From Parasteatoda lunata (Eukaryota > Arthropoda > Arachnida > Araneae > Theridiidae), in NCBI GenBank assembly GCA_949128135.1, contig OX421972.1, positions 66,538,302 through 66,602,301 on the forward strand: DNA of 64,000 nucleotides. The letters are read 5' to 3'. Of this stretch, positions 1-12,500 are shown piece by piece (positions within the stretch are counted from its first letter, which is position 1; the number at the start of each line of letters is the position of its first letter). Position numbers and translations under genes: made by a program. The notes beneath the pieces were generated by a model, which saw nothing but the letters and a program-made list of their open reading frames with translations, ran no database searches and was not told the origin of the DNA.

Positions 1-390
1 AATATAATAAAATAGACAGATAACAAAAACAATTTTTTTTAACATGAATCAAGTAGTGAGGTCTAGTATGGGCTCCCGTACAAACAACGCAGTAGAAATA
101 CTATGACTAATAGCTATGTAATTATCTAATCGCTTATTTCAAACATATATCTAGCATTCAACAAAGAATAATGACAAAAAGAAAAAGCGCTTCATGCAAA
201 AAGTGTGTGAGAGGGTCATACTATTATTCTACTAGTCAGAAGATGATGTACTACAATTTTGAAATATTTCCAAATAAATAACTATAAAATCCTTTCAAAT
301 ATTTTTTTTTATATTTGTAATGACTTAAAGACAGAACCATAGCATCATAAGCAATTTTTAAAAACTCCCTAACAAGAATTGGAAAATGAA
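1..390. other. Intergenic, nothing recognised
   Basis: AT-rich. The intervals 741-1789 and 2186-2502 are likewise without recognisable genes; a tRNA B-box-like GTTCAAATCC near 2358 is the only hint of a SINE. Confidence 0.5.
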
Positions 391-740
391 ATGGGCTACA
401 GGTGGTAAATTGCAGAACTCTTAACATATATCATGTGGATATTCATAGGAGTAGCAAGTATTTTGATTTCTGTTTTGATTTATACTGATTAAAAATTTTA
501 AGTTTTTTGTTTGGAAACAATGTGGAACTCAAAACTGCATTAAAGGTAGTGCTAAATGTTAGCATCATGAAAATATAAAAATACATTTTTCACATTCTAA
601 ATGTGAAAAATAATATGGGAGAGGGTAACATCATAATACATTCTCATATATCTGCATTAAGAAGAGAAATGGGGGTAGGCTCTAGACAAGGTGCCTGCCT
701 TCCACCCAGTTCGATTATTTGAGCGTTGTAATAGTGAATA
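391..740. repeat. Diverged duplication, copy 1
   Basis: Starts AATGGGCTACAGGTGG and ends around GAGCGTTGTAATAG. Aligns with interruptions to 1790-2185. Confidence 0.6.
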
Positions 741-1789
741 AATAAATTTTAATGTATTTATGGTAATATTCCATTTTGCTGGTGTAAGTAAATTCAGTTT
801 TATTTTAAGCAGACACGACCAAAAAATAAATTTTTAATAAAAAGTTGAATTTACATTAATTTGGTGACTTTTCATTGTCAACTTTATCCGTGGTACGAGT
901 GAAATGGTAAAGTACCAAATTTATTTTCATATAGAAAAAAATAACAGAAATTTAGAATAAATTTGAAAAATTTTTAAAACTAGAAATAACATTCCAAACA
1001 TTTTTTAAAAAACGACTGAATAATCGCCGAGTCTTGATAACTTCCAAGAAGCAGTCAGTGAGAAGCTAAAGAAACTCACAGAAGGGGACCAACTTGAAAG
1101 GTAACACTCGTAGCCGACCCCGGGCAAGATTGATGGTATGATGACAAGTGCAAATTTTGACAAATATAAATAAATAAAAATATACGTTTTTAATTAAAGA
1201 ACGTATAATTTTTATTAACTATTAAATGAATTTAATTCGTTCATGAAATTTATTAAAAGATGCAAAGTACTTTTTTAATCTGAAATGAAAAACACTTTTT
1301 CACATACACAAATTATGAATGAACAGTTTAATAAACATAACATTTTACCTTTTTCTCACTAGTGAAAAACTACATTAAGCTTGATAGTCTACTAAACAGT
1401 TCTATCATTATTCTGAAGGGCAAAACATACATGTTTAAATATAAGAATAAAAATTAAAATTGTTTCTTAGTTCTTGCTTAAAATGCACAAAATCATCTCC
1501 CAGCTGAGATACTGAGCAGAAGTAATTACTTAAAATGAAAACAAAAACAAAAAGTGATGCCAAAAAAGTTTAGAGTAATGACCATAATGGAAAAATTTCG
1601 AAAACAGACTTTATTTCACTGGGCCGTTGCTTCAAAGCTAGTTTATCAATTTACAAAACAATGACATTCTTAAAAAGATTGAAGACGCCAAACATTTCAA
1701 ATAAAATAGTCCAAAAAAGACATGGTGAAGCAAAAAAATTTTAAAAGCAATATACTGTCGAATAGAACAGCAGCTGACAAATTGTGGCA

Positions 1790-2185
1790 AATGGGCTACA
1801 GGTGGCGTAGAGCAGAACTCTCTACCTATGGCAATACCAGGGATGGGCAATACTTCACATGCTTTCACCATTAGCGTGTGGAGAGTTATAGAAGAAAGAA
1901 GTGCGTTAGTTTCTATCTTGATTTTAAAATAGATTAAAATATTTTAAGTTAGGAAACTACATGGAATTGAAAACTACATTAAAAATAGTTCTGAAAGAAA
2001 TCGTCATGGAAATTTTAAAAAATACATTTAGCAATTAAATACGAAAAATATTAGGAAAAGGAAAAGGAAAAATATCGTAGTACATTCCTATACAACTGAA
2101 AAGAGGAGGAGAGGGAGGGGCCAAAGGCATGTGGAACCAGTCTTCTCCCCTGATGGCGAATTCAAGCGTTGCAATCGCCCCTATG
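1790..2185. repeat. Diverged duplication, copy 2
   Basis: Same order of landmarks as copy 1: AATGGGCTACAGGTGG, GCAGAACTCT, TGATTTTAAAATAGATTAAA, AAAACTACATTAAA and CAAGCGTTGCAATCG. Confidence 0.6.
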
Positions 2186-2502
2186 TCCTCAAAACACAAA
2201 GAATAAAATTAATAAACTGGCAAAGGTTTCTAAAGCAAAACCCTTTTAATTTTCCTTTTAATAGAAATAGTTGTGAGTAACAAAACAACAGTAATATCTT
2301 TAGATTATTTGACGGAGAGTGTACATAGACGAGAGGTACAATCGGGGAAATAGCGTGTTCAAATCCTGTCACCACGCTGCATGCATCTGAAGCTCCTGAA
2401 AAAATATGGACGGACCTCATCGACATTTTAGTAGTATACTTGAATTACGTGGCCTGGTTTTTCATTCAAATTTCTAAGCATTGAATTCGCGTTTACTGAT
2501 AT

Positions 2503-2532
2503 CTGCAAGAGGTTCTATAGAACCTCTTGCAG
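2503..2532. repeat. Perfect 30 bp palindrome
   Basis: Arms CTGCAAGAGGTTCTA and its exact reverse complement, with no spacer. Confidence 0.98.
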
Positions 2533-2707
2533 ACCCTGCTCTGCAAACATGTGTGAAAGCTGCTTTATTGTGCTATCTGAAAAGAAAAAATACTTGTTTT
2601 AGAAGAATTAGGTGTTGAATTAATTTCAAAAAAGAATTATTATACCCCAATTTACTAAAACCGACCCAAATAAAAGCAGATATTTTGAGAAAACAAATCT
2701 ACTATTT

Positions 2708-2977
2708 AGCTATCACAAGCACTCTTCCCTAATTAGGGAATTAGAAACAAGTTGAACTTCATTAATGAAGTTCAACTTGTTTGGTGCTATGGATGGTGTT
2801 AACTAGGGAGAGCTGCAAGCTCTTGAATGCCTATACTTCTGGATTTCTGTTTCCGTTATATTTTGAAGCTTATTTGGTTCACAACCTGATCATTGTGTTT
2901 CGAGATTCTTTTTAATAGTAGTTCTAGCTACGTTGTGTCTCACAACATAATGTTCAGCTATCACAAGCACTCTTCCC
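2708..2977. repeat. 22 bp direct repeat flanking a palindrome
   Basis: AGCTATCACAAGCACTCTTC plus CC occurs at 2708-2729 and again at 2956-2977, bracketing the palindrome at 2745-2782. Confidence 0.9.
2745..2782. repeat. Perfect 38 bp palindrome
   Basis: Arms AAACAAGTTGAACTTCATT and its exact reverse complement, with no spacer. Confidence 0.98.
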
Positions 2978-3264
2978 GATTGAAAATCAACGTTTCTAAT
3001 GGATAATACTAGAGATTAAATTGAACAAATGTCAATGAATATTCCAATTACCCTTTAGCTTAGAAAAGTACATGCAAGACTGCAAAGAGGAGCTACCTGC
3101 ATCTGCATAAATCGCATTGCCTCTGTTGAAGTGATGAAAGGCCAAGTCAAACAATTCTAGCATTTGATAACTTTATACACTGAACCATCATATTTGAAAA
3201 GGTTAATGAAAAAGGTTCCAAACAACATTTTTAAATAAAATTTAAATTTCTCAGAGAAAGTTGT

Positions 3265-3480
3265 TGTAGTTTATTTACGTCGCACTAGAGCTGTACAATG
3301 GGCTGTTAGCGACGGTCTGGGAAACATCCTTGCGGATGAACCGAAGACATGCCATCACAATTTTGATCCTCTGCAGAGGGGTGGCATCCCTGCTATAGTA
3401 GTCAAACGACCTGCACGCGAAGTCGATCATTATACGGTAGAACAGTTTAACGAGGACCAATACCGCACACCCATTCATAA
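3265..3480. repeat. GC-rich block, probable dispersed repeat
   Basis: About 215 bp, clearly richer in G and C than its surroundings, with sharp edges. Contains GACGGTCTGGGAAACATCC and GATCCTCTGCAGAGGGGTGG. No long frame resembles a known protein. It reads like a conserved repeat family, but only one copy lies in the window. Confidence 0.45.
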
Positions 3481-3483
3481 GTA

Positions 3484-3910
3484 GTACACACAGCGTATGT
3501 CAATATTCACATGTACAAGTATGTAAGCAAACGTACACATGAGCTTACAGGTGCACATACAATGTATATATGTACATATTGTACGAATTCACTAAAAACG
3601 TACGTGTAAAAATATATGTACGTATGTGCATAAACATACTTACAAATGCAAAACATATACAAAGGTATATACGATATGTATGTTCATATAATGTACTTAC
3701 GTATGCACTATGTAATAGCAGTGTAGATACTATATACGTTAGCTCATACTCATAAGACCTATCTCCATATATATGTACGGACGTACATAGAATTGAGCGG
3801 CGATGATAGCTATGTAAATAGTTACTTTTAATCTTGATTACAATTTTCAATTGATGTATTTGCGTATGTGCAATTATACATACACTGGGTATACATATAT
3901 TTTACATATG
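3484..3910. repeat. Degenerate TACATA/TACGTA-rich low-complexity tract
   Basis: Over 400 bp built of short alternating purine-pyrimidine words such as ACATACTTAC, GTACGTATGTGCATA and ATATATGTACG. Frames open through it are a by-product of the composition. Confidence 0.6.
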
Positions 3911-3952
3911 TAAATTCGACATGCATGCATTGTACCGACATACGTTAATTTT

Positions 3953-4077
3953 ATAACCGCCGACCCAATTTTTAGGGTTTACGTCAATTAATGATCAACT
4001 CCGTAGCCTTGTAATTTTGAACTCGATCTAGAAGACAAGTTAATTCCTGGATTGGGAGAAATTTGTCTTCGTAGAGG
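3953..4077 (-). mobile_element. SINE 3' fragment
   Basis: Only the tail part of the same SINE family: CAACTCCGTAGCC, GACCCAATTTTTAGGGTTTA and ATAACC end are recognisable. The tRNA head is missing. Confidence 0.65.
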
Positions 4078-4104
4078 ATAATTTTATACAAATCTATCAT
4101 CTAT

Positions 4105-5050
4105 AATTATTTCCTTTGGTACGATTGTATAGTATATTAAAATAGGGTATATGGAAATCTATGGTATGGAAAATTATAGGTTAATATTAAGGATATATAT
4201 GAGGTCATTCATATGCATAGTATACAAGCAAATTTTTTTTCCGTTTCAAGCTATAATTAGCTTTTATTACAAAAAAGTAAAATTATAATTTAAGGAAAAT
4301 GAATATTTTATTTACGTTACAGTATTGAAAAAAAAAAAAAAAAAAACTATGAAATTTAACTTTTAAAATATTGACCCTTAACCGGGTTCAACCCCAGACC
4401 TCCTGGTTTACTAATTTGTTGCTTCCTTTCACGTAACACTATTACACACGCCACACATGGCTTTGCCACTTATATTAACATTTAAAAACTTTCCCAATAA
4501 AACCATATTTAGCCTCCTTACTTGTCTTCAATTATTTCCTTTAGTACGATTGAATAGCATATTAAAATATAGTATCTGGTTGATTTTGAAAATTATAGGT
4601 TAAATTTAAGGGGAGATACGGAATCTTTTATATGCATAGTATATGAGCAAAAATGTCTCCATTTTTTAAGATATTTCTTAATTTTTGAAATATTGACACT
4701 TAACAAAGTTCAAACCTCACACCATTAGGACCCTTCGGAGATTGGAAAACAATGAAACCATATTTTGCCTCCTCGTGGGCCCCTAATTGGTCCAGAATTA
4801 TTTCCATTGGTACGATTGTATAGTATGTTAAAATATAGTATACTGTCGAGATTTAAAATTATAGGTTCATATTAAGGGTATATATGAGGTCATTTATATG
4901 CATAGTATGAGTAAAAATTTCTCCATTTTTAAGCTATTATTCGCTCTTATAAAAAAGAAAAATAATAATTTAAGGAAAAGGAATATTCTATTTACATTAC
5001 AATATTGAAAAAATATTCATGAAAGATAATTTTTAAAATATTTACCCATT
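4105..5050. repeat. Three diverged tandem units
   Basis: Units start AATTATTTCC(T/A)TTRGTACG at 4105, 4530 and 4797. Each is followed by AAAATTATAGGTT and TATGCATAGTAT in the same order; units 1 and 3 share a longer tail (TTTAAGGAAAATGAATATT-like). Confidence 0.75.
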
Positions 5051-5372
5051 GTAACCCGGATCCTTGGGTCTACTAATTTGTTTCCTATCATGTAACACAA
5101 ATAGCCGCACAAATACACAATACAAATAGCTATAAGCTACAATTATCACAGATGTTATCTTTAAAATAGGTGATTTGTTGAATAGTCTATATTTAAATTT
5201 AAAACAATGGCTAAAACTAATAAAAAATTTACTTATTTTCATGCATCAGAGAATGTATTAATGTCGACGGTGACCTTCATGCTTTGAACTATCTGCATCC
5301 CAAATTTCAACGCTTTAGGTAGGATGGTTTAGGAGTCTACAAAGGACACATAGACTTTCATTTACATATATA

Positions 5373-6118
5373 CAGTCAGACCTCGATATAAGGTCACCCT
5401 AAGGGACATCACAAAAGTGACCTTATAAGCAGGGTGACGTTTTACCGACTCATTAACCAGTTCGTAACTAAGCACGTAAACAGTACGAATTATGATTTTT
5501 TTAAAAATGGTAATATAAACGAAAATGATCGGCCATAAATTAAAAATTTAAGTCAATAAATTTTAACAGAATTAAGAATGTTAGATTTTTAAAATTTTTT
5601 TAAATTTAAAATAAAGCTGTAAACAAATTTCTTCAAAGTGTACATACATACATTACATTTTACCTTATTTAAAATAATCATTTATGCAGGTCTGTCTCGT
5701 TTTTGGTTTCATTTTTCGAACAATTTTTTCGAGATTTTGTAACTTCTCAAAATGTTTCTCATGGTTTATAAAAAAATTTCTTATGACATTTATTGCATTG
5801 AAGGCTTCCGCTTGGGTTACAACTCCAGTCTCGGGATCACTGTTCACAACTTGTGAAACAATTTCAGAAATTCCAGCTTGTTTGCTGGTTGCAACATTTT
5901 CTTAGAACTAGAGGAGTAATTGCCTTGTAAAGAAGTTAAATAGGATTTTGTTAGAAAAGAGCTCCCCTCGCCTCAGATAAAAATGACCTTATAAGCGATA
6001 ACGATTTTTAAAACGTGACCATATATCCGATAATCTGTAACAAAGAATTCCTATTCAGTGAGCTGGGACTTAGGAAAGTGACCTTATATGCGGATGACAT
6101 TATATCGAGGTCTGACTG
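5373..6118. mobile_element. Internally deleted Tigger element, 746 bp
   Basis: TA-flanked, with inverted repeats CAGTCAGACCTCGATATAA then (G/T)GTCA, matching at about 26 of 28 positions. It retains the transposase C-terminus on the minus strand. Subterminal GTGACCTTATAAGC-type motifs repeat several times near both ends. Confidence 0.92.
5665..5902 (-). pseudogene. Tigger transposase C-terminal remnant
   Basis: Minus-strand reading gives VATSKQAGISEIVSQVVNSD, TGVVTQAEAFNAINVIRNFF and a basic end KPKTRQTCINDYFK. The xDYFK end is the typical Tigger C-terminus (compare RDFFKSK in the element at 43232-45422). The DNA-binding and DDE parts are deleted. Confidence 0.8.
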
Positions 6119-8784
6119 TATATAGATCAAAATGGCAATTTAATTAAAAACAATCTTGTTTGAATTTGGTGTTCTAATTTTTTAAATTCATGTATTCTTA
6201 AAATGGATTATTAATTAAGGTAGATTCTGTATACTATATTCTGAAGATTTCGATTATCTCAAGTGCGGTTAGTCTAAAATTAGTAAATTATTTGAAATGC
6301 ATAAACTTAATAGGTCAGGTGATTATGGGCTTGTTAGCATAAATATTATTAGAGCAAGGTGGTATGATCTGGACAGCACATTCTAATTACACAATAAGGA
6401 AATTACACGACAAGGGAATGATTTAAAATGCTTAGTAATGCTTTTGCTCACCACTTAATTTAAAATAACCACTAACTGTCAGATGTCTAGACTTTTTAAA
6501 GCACAAATGGTGCAAAATTAAAATCTTTGGGAAACCCCTTAATTCATACTTAAAACAAGACTACACATATAAAAACAGATCTAAAATTCATCTTTATTTG
6601 ATATACATAAAGCAAGATACAATTTATAACAGCAAACAAGCTGAAAACACAATTTAAGCATAGTTAAGTTCAATATACAAAATCGAATCCTTGCAAATTG
6701 ATCTAAAACAATTGAGGACCAACAAAGTCCCAGGAATATGAACTTATTTTTAAAATCAGGTCATCAAAAAGGTAACAATAATGATCTATCATTTGAGTAT
6801 TTATAGAAATATTTACATAAGAATTTCCCTACTCTTCAAGTCATATATTGACAAATGATCATCTGGAGATGCGAACTGGATATAAAAAAATAATCAGTAA
6901 TGCAGTTCTTTGATTGGGGGTTGTGATGCCTTTAGCAGACTATGATTATATTACAATAGTTTCTGAAAGCACAAAGCCGAACATGCATACAGACAGGCCG
7001 TAATTTTTTTTTCTATGCAAAAAGAAAAGCAATCTAATAGACAAAAACAAAAATTTATTTACAATAAGCTGCTTACTTTATCAATAAAATTTGCAACAAT
7101 GTTAATAGATTATAATACATACAGTTTAACTTTGTGTAATACTAAAAGTTACAAATAGGCTTAAAAATGAATTAAATATCTCTACAATTCAGCTTATGTA
7201 GGAATATTCAAACAGAGAAGCATCACATGCTTCAAATGCTTATTGTTTCAACAACAATAAATAGAATTTTGTAACAATTTGATAAAAAGTATCTCACACT
7301 CTTAAAGTTTGGTTTTTCCTTAAAGACACATTAGTTAAAAAATATTGAATAGGTGCAATCAATTAGTACTTCAACTGAAACATCATCACACTTGATTAAA
7401 AAATGAAACTTCAAATGTTTCTCCATCTCCAAAGAATGTGTACTTGAATAAGAGAGGGAAAAATGGAATACTTTATTACAATATGCACGATGGAAATGAT
7501 GTAAGGAAACGAACGAACAAGAATTTACAGTATGCATGAACAATTTCATGAAAAATAAAATATACAATTCTCAGTTTCAGCAAAATGATAAAAATCTCTC
7601 ATATTCACGAATCTTCTAATTTCATTTTCTTTGATACACTGTTGCTTTTCCTATAATGAAAAATAGTCATACAATAAGCACATAAAAACAACATTCACAG
7701 ATGAGATTGTCACAAAAATTGTATTTAGCCATAATTTTTATAATATTGTTCTTTTCACAATTTCGAACATGATTAATAACTATTTTCACTTTTTTTTTTT
7801 AAAGTTAAATTTTGATTATAGCAAATTTTCTAATTGATTTAAATATCATAAAATAAATAACAAGATAGTATCGATTATTATATAAGATGAAGGTTGCAAT
7901 CTTTGGGCTTCTAACACACAGATTTTGAGCATTATTTTCCTTATGTAAATATCAATCGCAAGGACAACTCAAGATTTGATATCAGACTCTAAAAAAAGGT
8001 TTATCTTCCATTCCATAGTTTGCTGCCTCTCTAGAAAGATTTTTAAAGAACAAAATGTTACATCTGAAAACCTCTTTTGGGTAGCTTTATTTAAACTAAA
8101 ATACATTACCAAAGAGGGTATTTTACAGTTGGCAAAAATTTACAGAAACTAATATTAAACACAGGTACATTTTACATTAACAAGAGTAAAACTTGTAAAT
8201 CTGTTAATTTTACACGCAATTTTTGCTTGAAAAAAGCATTCATTAACATTTAGAGGTAAGAATTTTGCCAATATGTTAAAGTGTGGCTTGGAGATGTCAT
8301 TAACTTGCTTTAAACACGCAAATTTTTTTAAAAAAATTATCTCCACTCCAGGTATAATTTAATTATTTTTGCTTTATATATCTTTTGTATAATCATGTGC
8401 TATCTTAATAATTTATCAGCTGGTTTTAATTTTGGAAAAAGTAAATGATTAATGTAGCGAATATGACTATTGTCAAATAAATAGTGATGTTGAAAATGAA
8501 CCATTGTTCTCTGGGTATATTTTAATTGTAGCTTTAATGATTTTATATTGATTCTTAAAATGATTTATGATACTAATTTTATTTTTCTTAACAGGCTCCT
8601 AATCTGGTTCAAAAATGATATTTTATTCAAAAACTTTAGTAAACTTTTAAAAGATAATAAATTGTTTATTGCATAATCATTAAATTCAGCAATATGTATT
8701 TTTATCAAGAGCTTAAAATAAAATTTATTTTTACACAACACAATTTAAATAAGATATAATAAATTAAACAAAAATTCAAGATAT

Positions 8785-8787
<3 letters not shown>

Positions 8788-8828
<41 letters not shown>
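8788..8828. repeat. (TA)n microsatellite
   Basis: About 20 uninterrupted TA units. Confidence 0.95.
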
Positions 8829-8831
<3 letters not shown>

Positions 8832-9428
8832 AAAAACCACAAAATTAAACATTAAGTAATAAAAAATGCTTTTTTTAAAAATTTAGATAACGAAAGTTTC
8901 ATCAAATACACTTCAGATCATCCACACTTTCAAAGATTGCATAAGCATTATCACTTATACATATTTCAATAATTTAAAGAGTATTTCCTTTAATATATGC
9001 TAATTTTGAAATTATATTACTAATGATTTCTTTTCATTGTTGTGTTGATGTTTAATTCCTTAATTCTAATATTTCAATACTCTTAATTGTTTTGTCATTT
9101 ACCCAATAAAGAATTTAACATTCATGCTAATAATTTTGGAGTTATTGATATTATTTGAAAAAAAAGTAAACCAGTCTTCAAAAAATATATAGGACATGTA
9201 ATGTTATACTATTTTTATACTATACTATATAAATTTCTTACTATATCATACTATTTTTTTTCCAAAAAATTTATCATTTACAAAATTAGCTTTTTATTAA
9301 AAAGAGATTAAGAACAAATAAACAAAATTGAGAAGAAAAAAAAAACTAAAATTATTGATAAATAATTTTTTTTTTTTTTTTTTTCTTTGCAGGAGTGTAG
9401 ATATAATTATTTAATGGTCAAATAGAAC

Positions 9429-9434
9429 TTTATT
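9429..9434 (-). terminator. Candidate polyadenylation signal of Hcf
   Basis: AATAAA on the minus strand, 28 nt after the stop codon. That is very close to the stop, so a longer 3' UTR using one of the later AT-rich signals down to about 6590 is equally possible. Confidence 0.35.
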
Positions 9435-9461
9435 ACTCAAAGAGAAAACACAATGAATAAC

Positions 9462-9514
9462 TTACTCAGTTGTTCGCTTAGTGGCAGTTTTAGTATTGTT
9501 GGTACCTGAGTTAT
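9462..9514 (-). CDS. Hcf: Hcf exon 24: last 16 residues and stop
   Basis: After TTTCAG, this exon adds a split Asp codon and NSGTNNTKTATKRTTE, then TAA. The sequence follows directly on VRWLQ as in human (VRWLQETSKDSSGTK). It ends sooner than human, where a Lys-rich nuclear localisation signal follows; only the short TKTATKR remains. The 5.7 kb intron before it is full of transposons. Confidence 0.85.
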
Positions 9515-12500
9515 CTGAAATAAATTGAAATTTAATTTAAGTACAACTCTACAAATTACACTTAAAGTTATTTATTACAATTTAAATGCAAAATTAAATA
9601 AAATTTTTGCAAAAACAGAAATGCATTTTTATTTTTGTGAAAACATCTATTTCTTTCTTCTTTTTTTCTTTAATAAAAAATTTGGAAATAGATATCTGAC
9701 ACATTACTGTAATTACGTATGTAGTATTAAAAGAAAACAAAGAAGCAACATGGCAACAGCAAATTTATAATAATTTTGTTTAAAGGAGTCCAAGTATGAA
9801 ATTTAATACTTTATATTAGTTATTTAAACTGTGATAGTAAGATACTTAGGTTTAAAAAAATCTAGCTCAGTGGTTCCCAACCGGGGGGCGATAATCCTTA
9901 GGGGGGCGATGAGTATTCAAAAGATAAAAATTGATAAAAATATTAATAACAAAAGCTATTTGAGATCGAAATGGAAAACATATATGAAAACTTATGGTTT
10001 TGGTGTAGACAAATTTTTGAAAGAAGGTAAATTTGCAGTGCAGATTGATGAATCAACTGTGATAGCTATTGTAAAGCTTACATGAGATTCATAAATGGGA
10101 GTAAGGAGATTAACGGGGAAATGTTGTTTACAAGAACTTTGATCACTGATACAAAAGGATCATCGATTTTTTAATTGGTCAAAGATTATTTTGAGGAAAA
10201 AGAAATTCCCCTTGTAAATGTAAGTGCTTGTGCAACAAATGGTGCTCCTGCCATGTCTGGTCATCATACTGGGTTTCTGGCGCACCTTAAAAAAGAAGTA
10301 CCGGAGGTCATCTCCATTCATTGTTAACATTTGGTTGCAAAAAAGCTGAGTTGAGCCCTGCATGACACTTATTATTTTTGGCATCAATAAAATCAAAGCT
10401 AATTCTCTCAATGACCGCTTGTTCCAAAAATTTTGCCATGAAAATGATGAAGATTTCAAACGCTTGCTCCTACATACAGCTATGAGATAGCTTTCAAAAG
10501 GAAACTGTTTGCGCTGTTTCCTCGAATTGTTTGACTCAGTTACTGAGTTTCTCGACACCACTGTTCACTTTAAATTAGAGTTTGAAGCGACACAAGTAGG
10601 AAACTGCGTACCTCACGGATATTTTTGAAAAAGTGAACGAAATCAACGTAAAACTTCAAGGAAATAAATTAACATTATCAAGGCTAAGGAAATCATATCT
10701 TCATTCATTTCCAAGTTTGATATCTACAAGTCAAACATTGGTTACAAAGAGCTAATGCAATTTCCAACTCTTAAAAAGTGTTCAATGGCAGACATCGAGA
10801 TTCTCGAAAATAAAATCCTAATTTTTATTGATCACCTTGATCAGTTAAAAACTGATATGGAATAAAAAAGATTTAAAAATTTGATGAAATTAGAAATTCC
10901 GGAATGGATTTTTGATCCTTTCTCTTTTGAAAATTTGGATAAGTCCACTTCCTCTTTGCTGACTGAGTTTTTAGATTTGAAGTATGACTGTGAGGCTAAA
11001 GTCGTCTTCAAAAAATACGGTTACAAGTTAGCTTGGGTAAAGCTCATGGATACTTATCCACAATTGTGGAAACAAACTGAGCCACTCCTCATTTCGTTCC
11101 AGTCAATATATTTAGTGGAGAGAGGATTTAGTTCCGTCGTCCAGCTGCTCACAAAGCAAAGAAATAGGTTGGAAATTTGCTTCAAAGGAGACCTGCGTTT
11201 AAATCTGACGAACATAAAACCTGACATTCAAGTTTTAACTGAAATATACCAAGCACAGGGCAATCATTGAAGTAGTAAAAATGTACTTTCTTTTTTACTC
11301 TTCATTTTTTTCTTAAATTTTAGTTGTTAACGTTTTAACTTTTTCTTGATTACATTAAAATATGAATTTAAGAAAATGTCCTTTTGTTTTGATTATTCCA
11401 TTTAAATATCATTTCTTTTTGAAAAAAAATATGCAAATTTTTTTTTAATTAATAAAAATGGCAGGATAAAATTTTCTCTTTATTTGCATTCAATTTAAAT
11501 TAAAATCAAATATATCTTAGTATATTTTCAGTGTTTGGTTACTCACAAGCAACAATGAATGATTTTTGAGCAAAAAGAGAAAGGGGTGATATGTGTCAGT
11601 CAAGCCCAAGAGGGGGGCGATGGTCCAAAAAAGGTTGGGAACCACTGATCTAGCTTGTCAGCAGCTGATCTCATTTGTTATCACTAAATATTTACAATTT
11701 TATTTTATTAGTTTCTATATAATTGGCGAAATGCATGACAGAAAATTTTGAGGCACGTGTTCATTTTTCCCTCTTTAAAGGAAAAAAATTATCAGGAAAG
11801 GTTCAAAATACAAAAAATTGAGATCCAAAAAAAAAAAAGAAGCTAAGGCCTTAAAATTTTTTATGTATACATCAAATGTAACAGATGTTTCTTGCTAAAC
11901 AGCATATTTAAGAGTGTTTTTTATGACTACAAAAAATATCAATTAAATTGTTTCTACTTCTCAGAACTCCAGATTAAATTAGGATAAAATATTGATGAAT
12001 ACATGAAAATTTAGAACATAAAATTTTCAGTTCAGATTAGGAGACTTTAACATTAGCGATTAAAGAATGAAAACAACTAGCCATCTCTTGAGAACATCTT
12101 TGAAACAAATTACAGTCAGACTTCTATATAACGAACTTCCATTTTGCGAATTTCTCTATTTTGCAAATTTTTTCAAGGAACCAAGAACATTTTGGAAATT
12201 TCTTCATAAAATTACTTCCGAATAGCGAAGTGAATTTTCTATTTAGCGAACTTTTCTTCGAGATCTTCTTTTCCTATTTTCGTTAAGTATTTCAGAACAT
12301 TTTAAACTTGTAAACGCATTTTATGGGGGAAATAACCTTGAATTGAAATTCGAAGCCACTTAACTTTTAGAGAAAGCAGCAAAATCAATTTCTCTTTTTG
12401 TTCGCGTTTCAAACGAAAAACTCAAACATAAACGACAAAATTAACAGATTTTATGAGTAGCAATTAAACTTTAGAATGCATGTGGTAATGTATGTTTAAA

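Larger units (their letters stand above)
6119..9461. other. 3' flank or long 3' UTR of Hcf, no gene seen
   Basis: AT-rich DNA with no coding signal. A (TA)n microsatellite lies at 8788-8828. The minus strand has several possible AATAAA signals, including one near 6590, so part may be HCF 3' UTR; this cannot be decided from sequence alone. Confidence 0.4.

Noticed and set aside
3545..3850. Open frames on both strands in the TACATA-rich tract
   Set aside because: Low-complexity sequence gives repetitive Tyr/Ile/Thr peptides in every frame; not a gene.
7331..7567. Minus-strand 78-residue frame with His and Cys resembling a zinc finger
   Set aside because: Cys and His spacing does not fit C2H2, and the sequence has the composition of untranslated AT-rich DNA.
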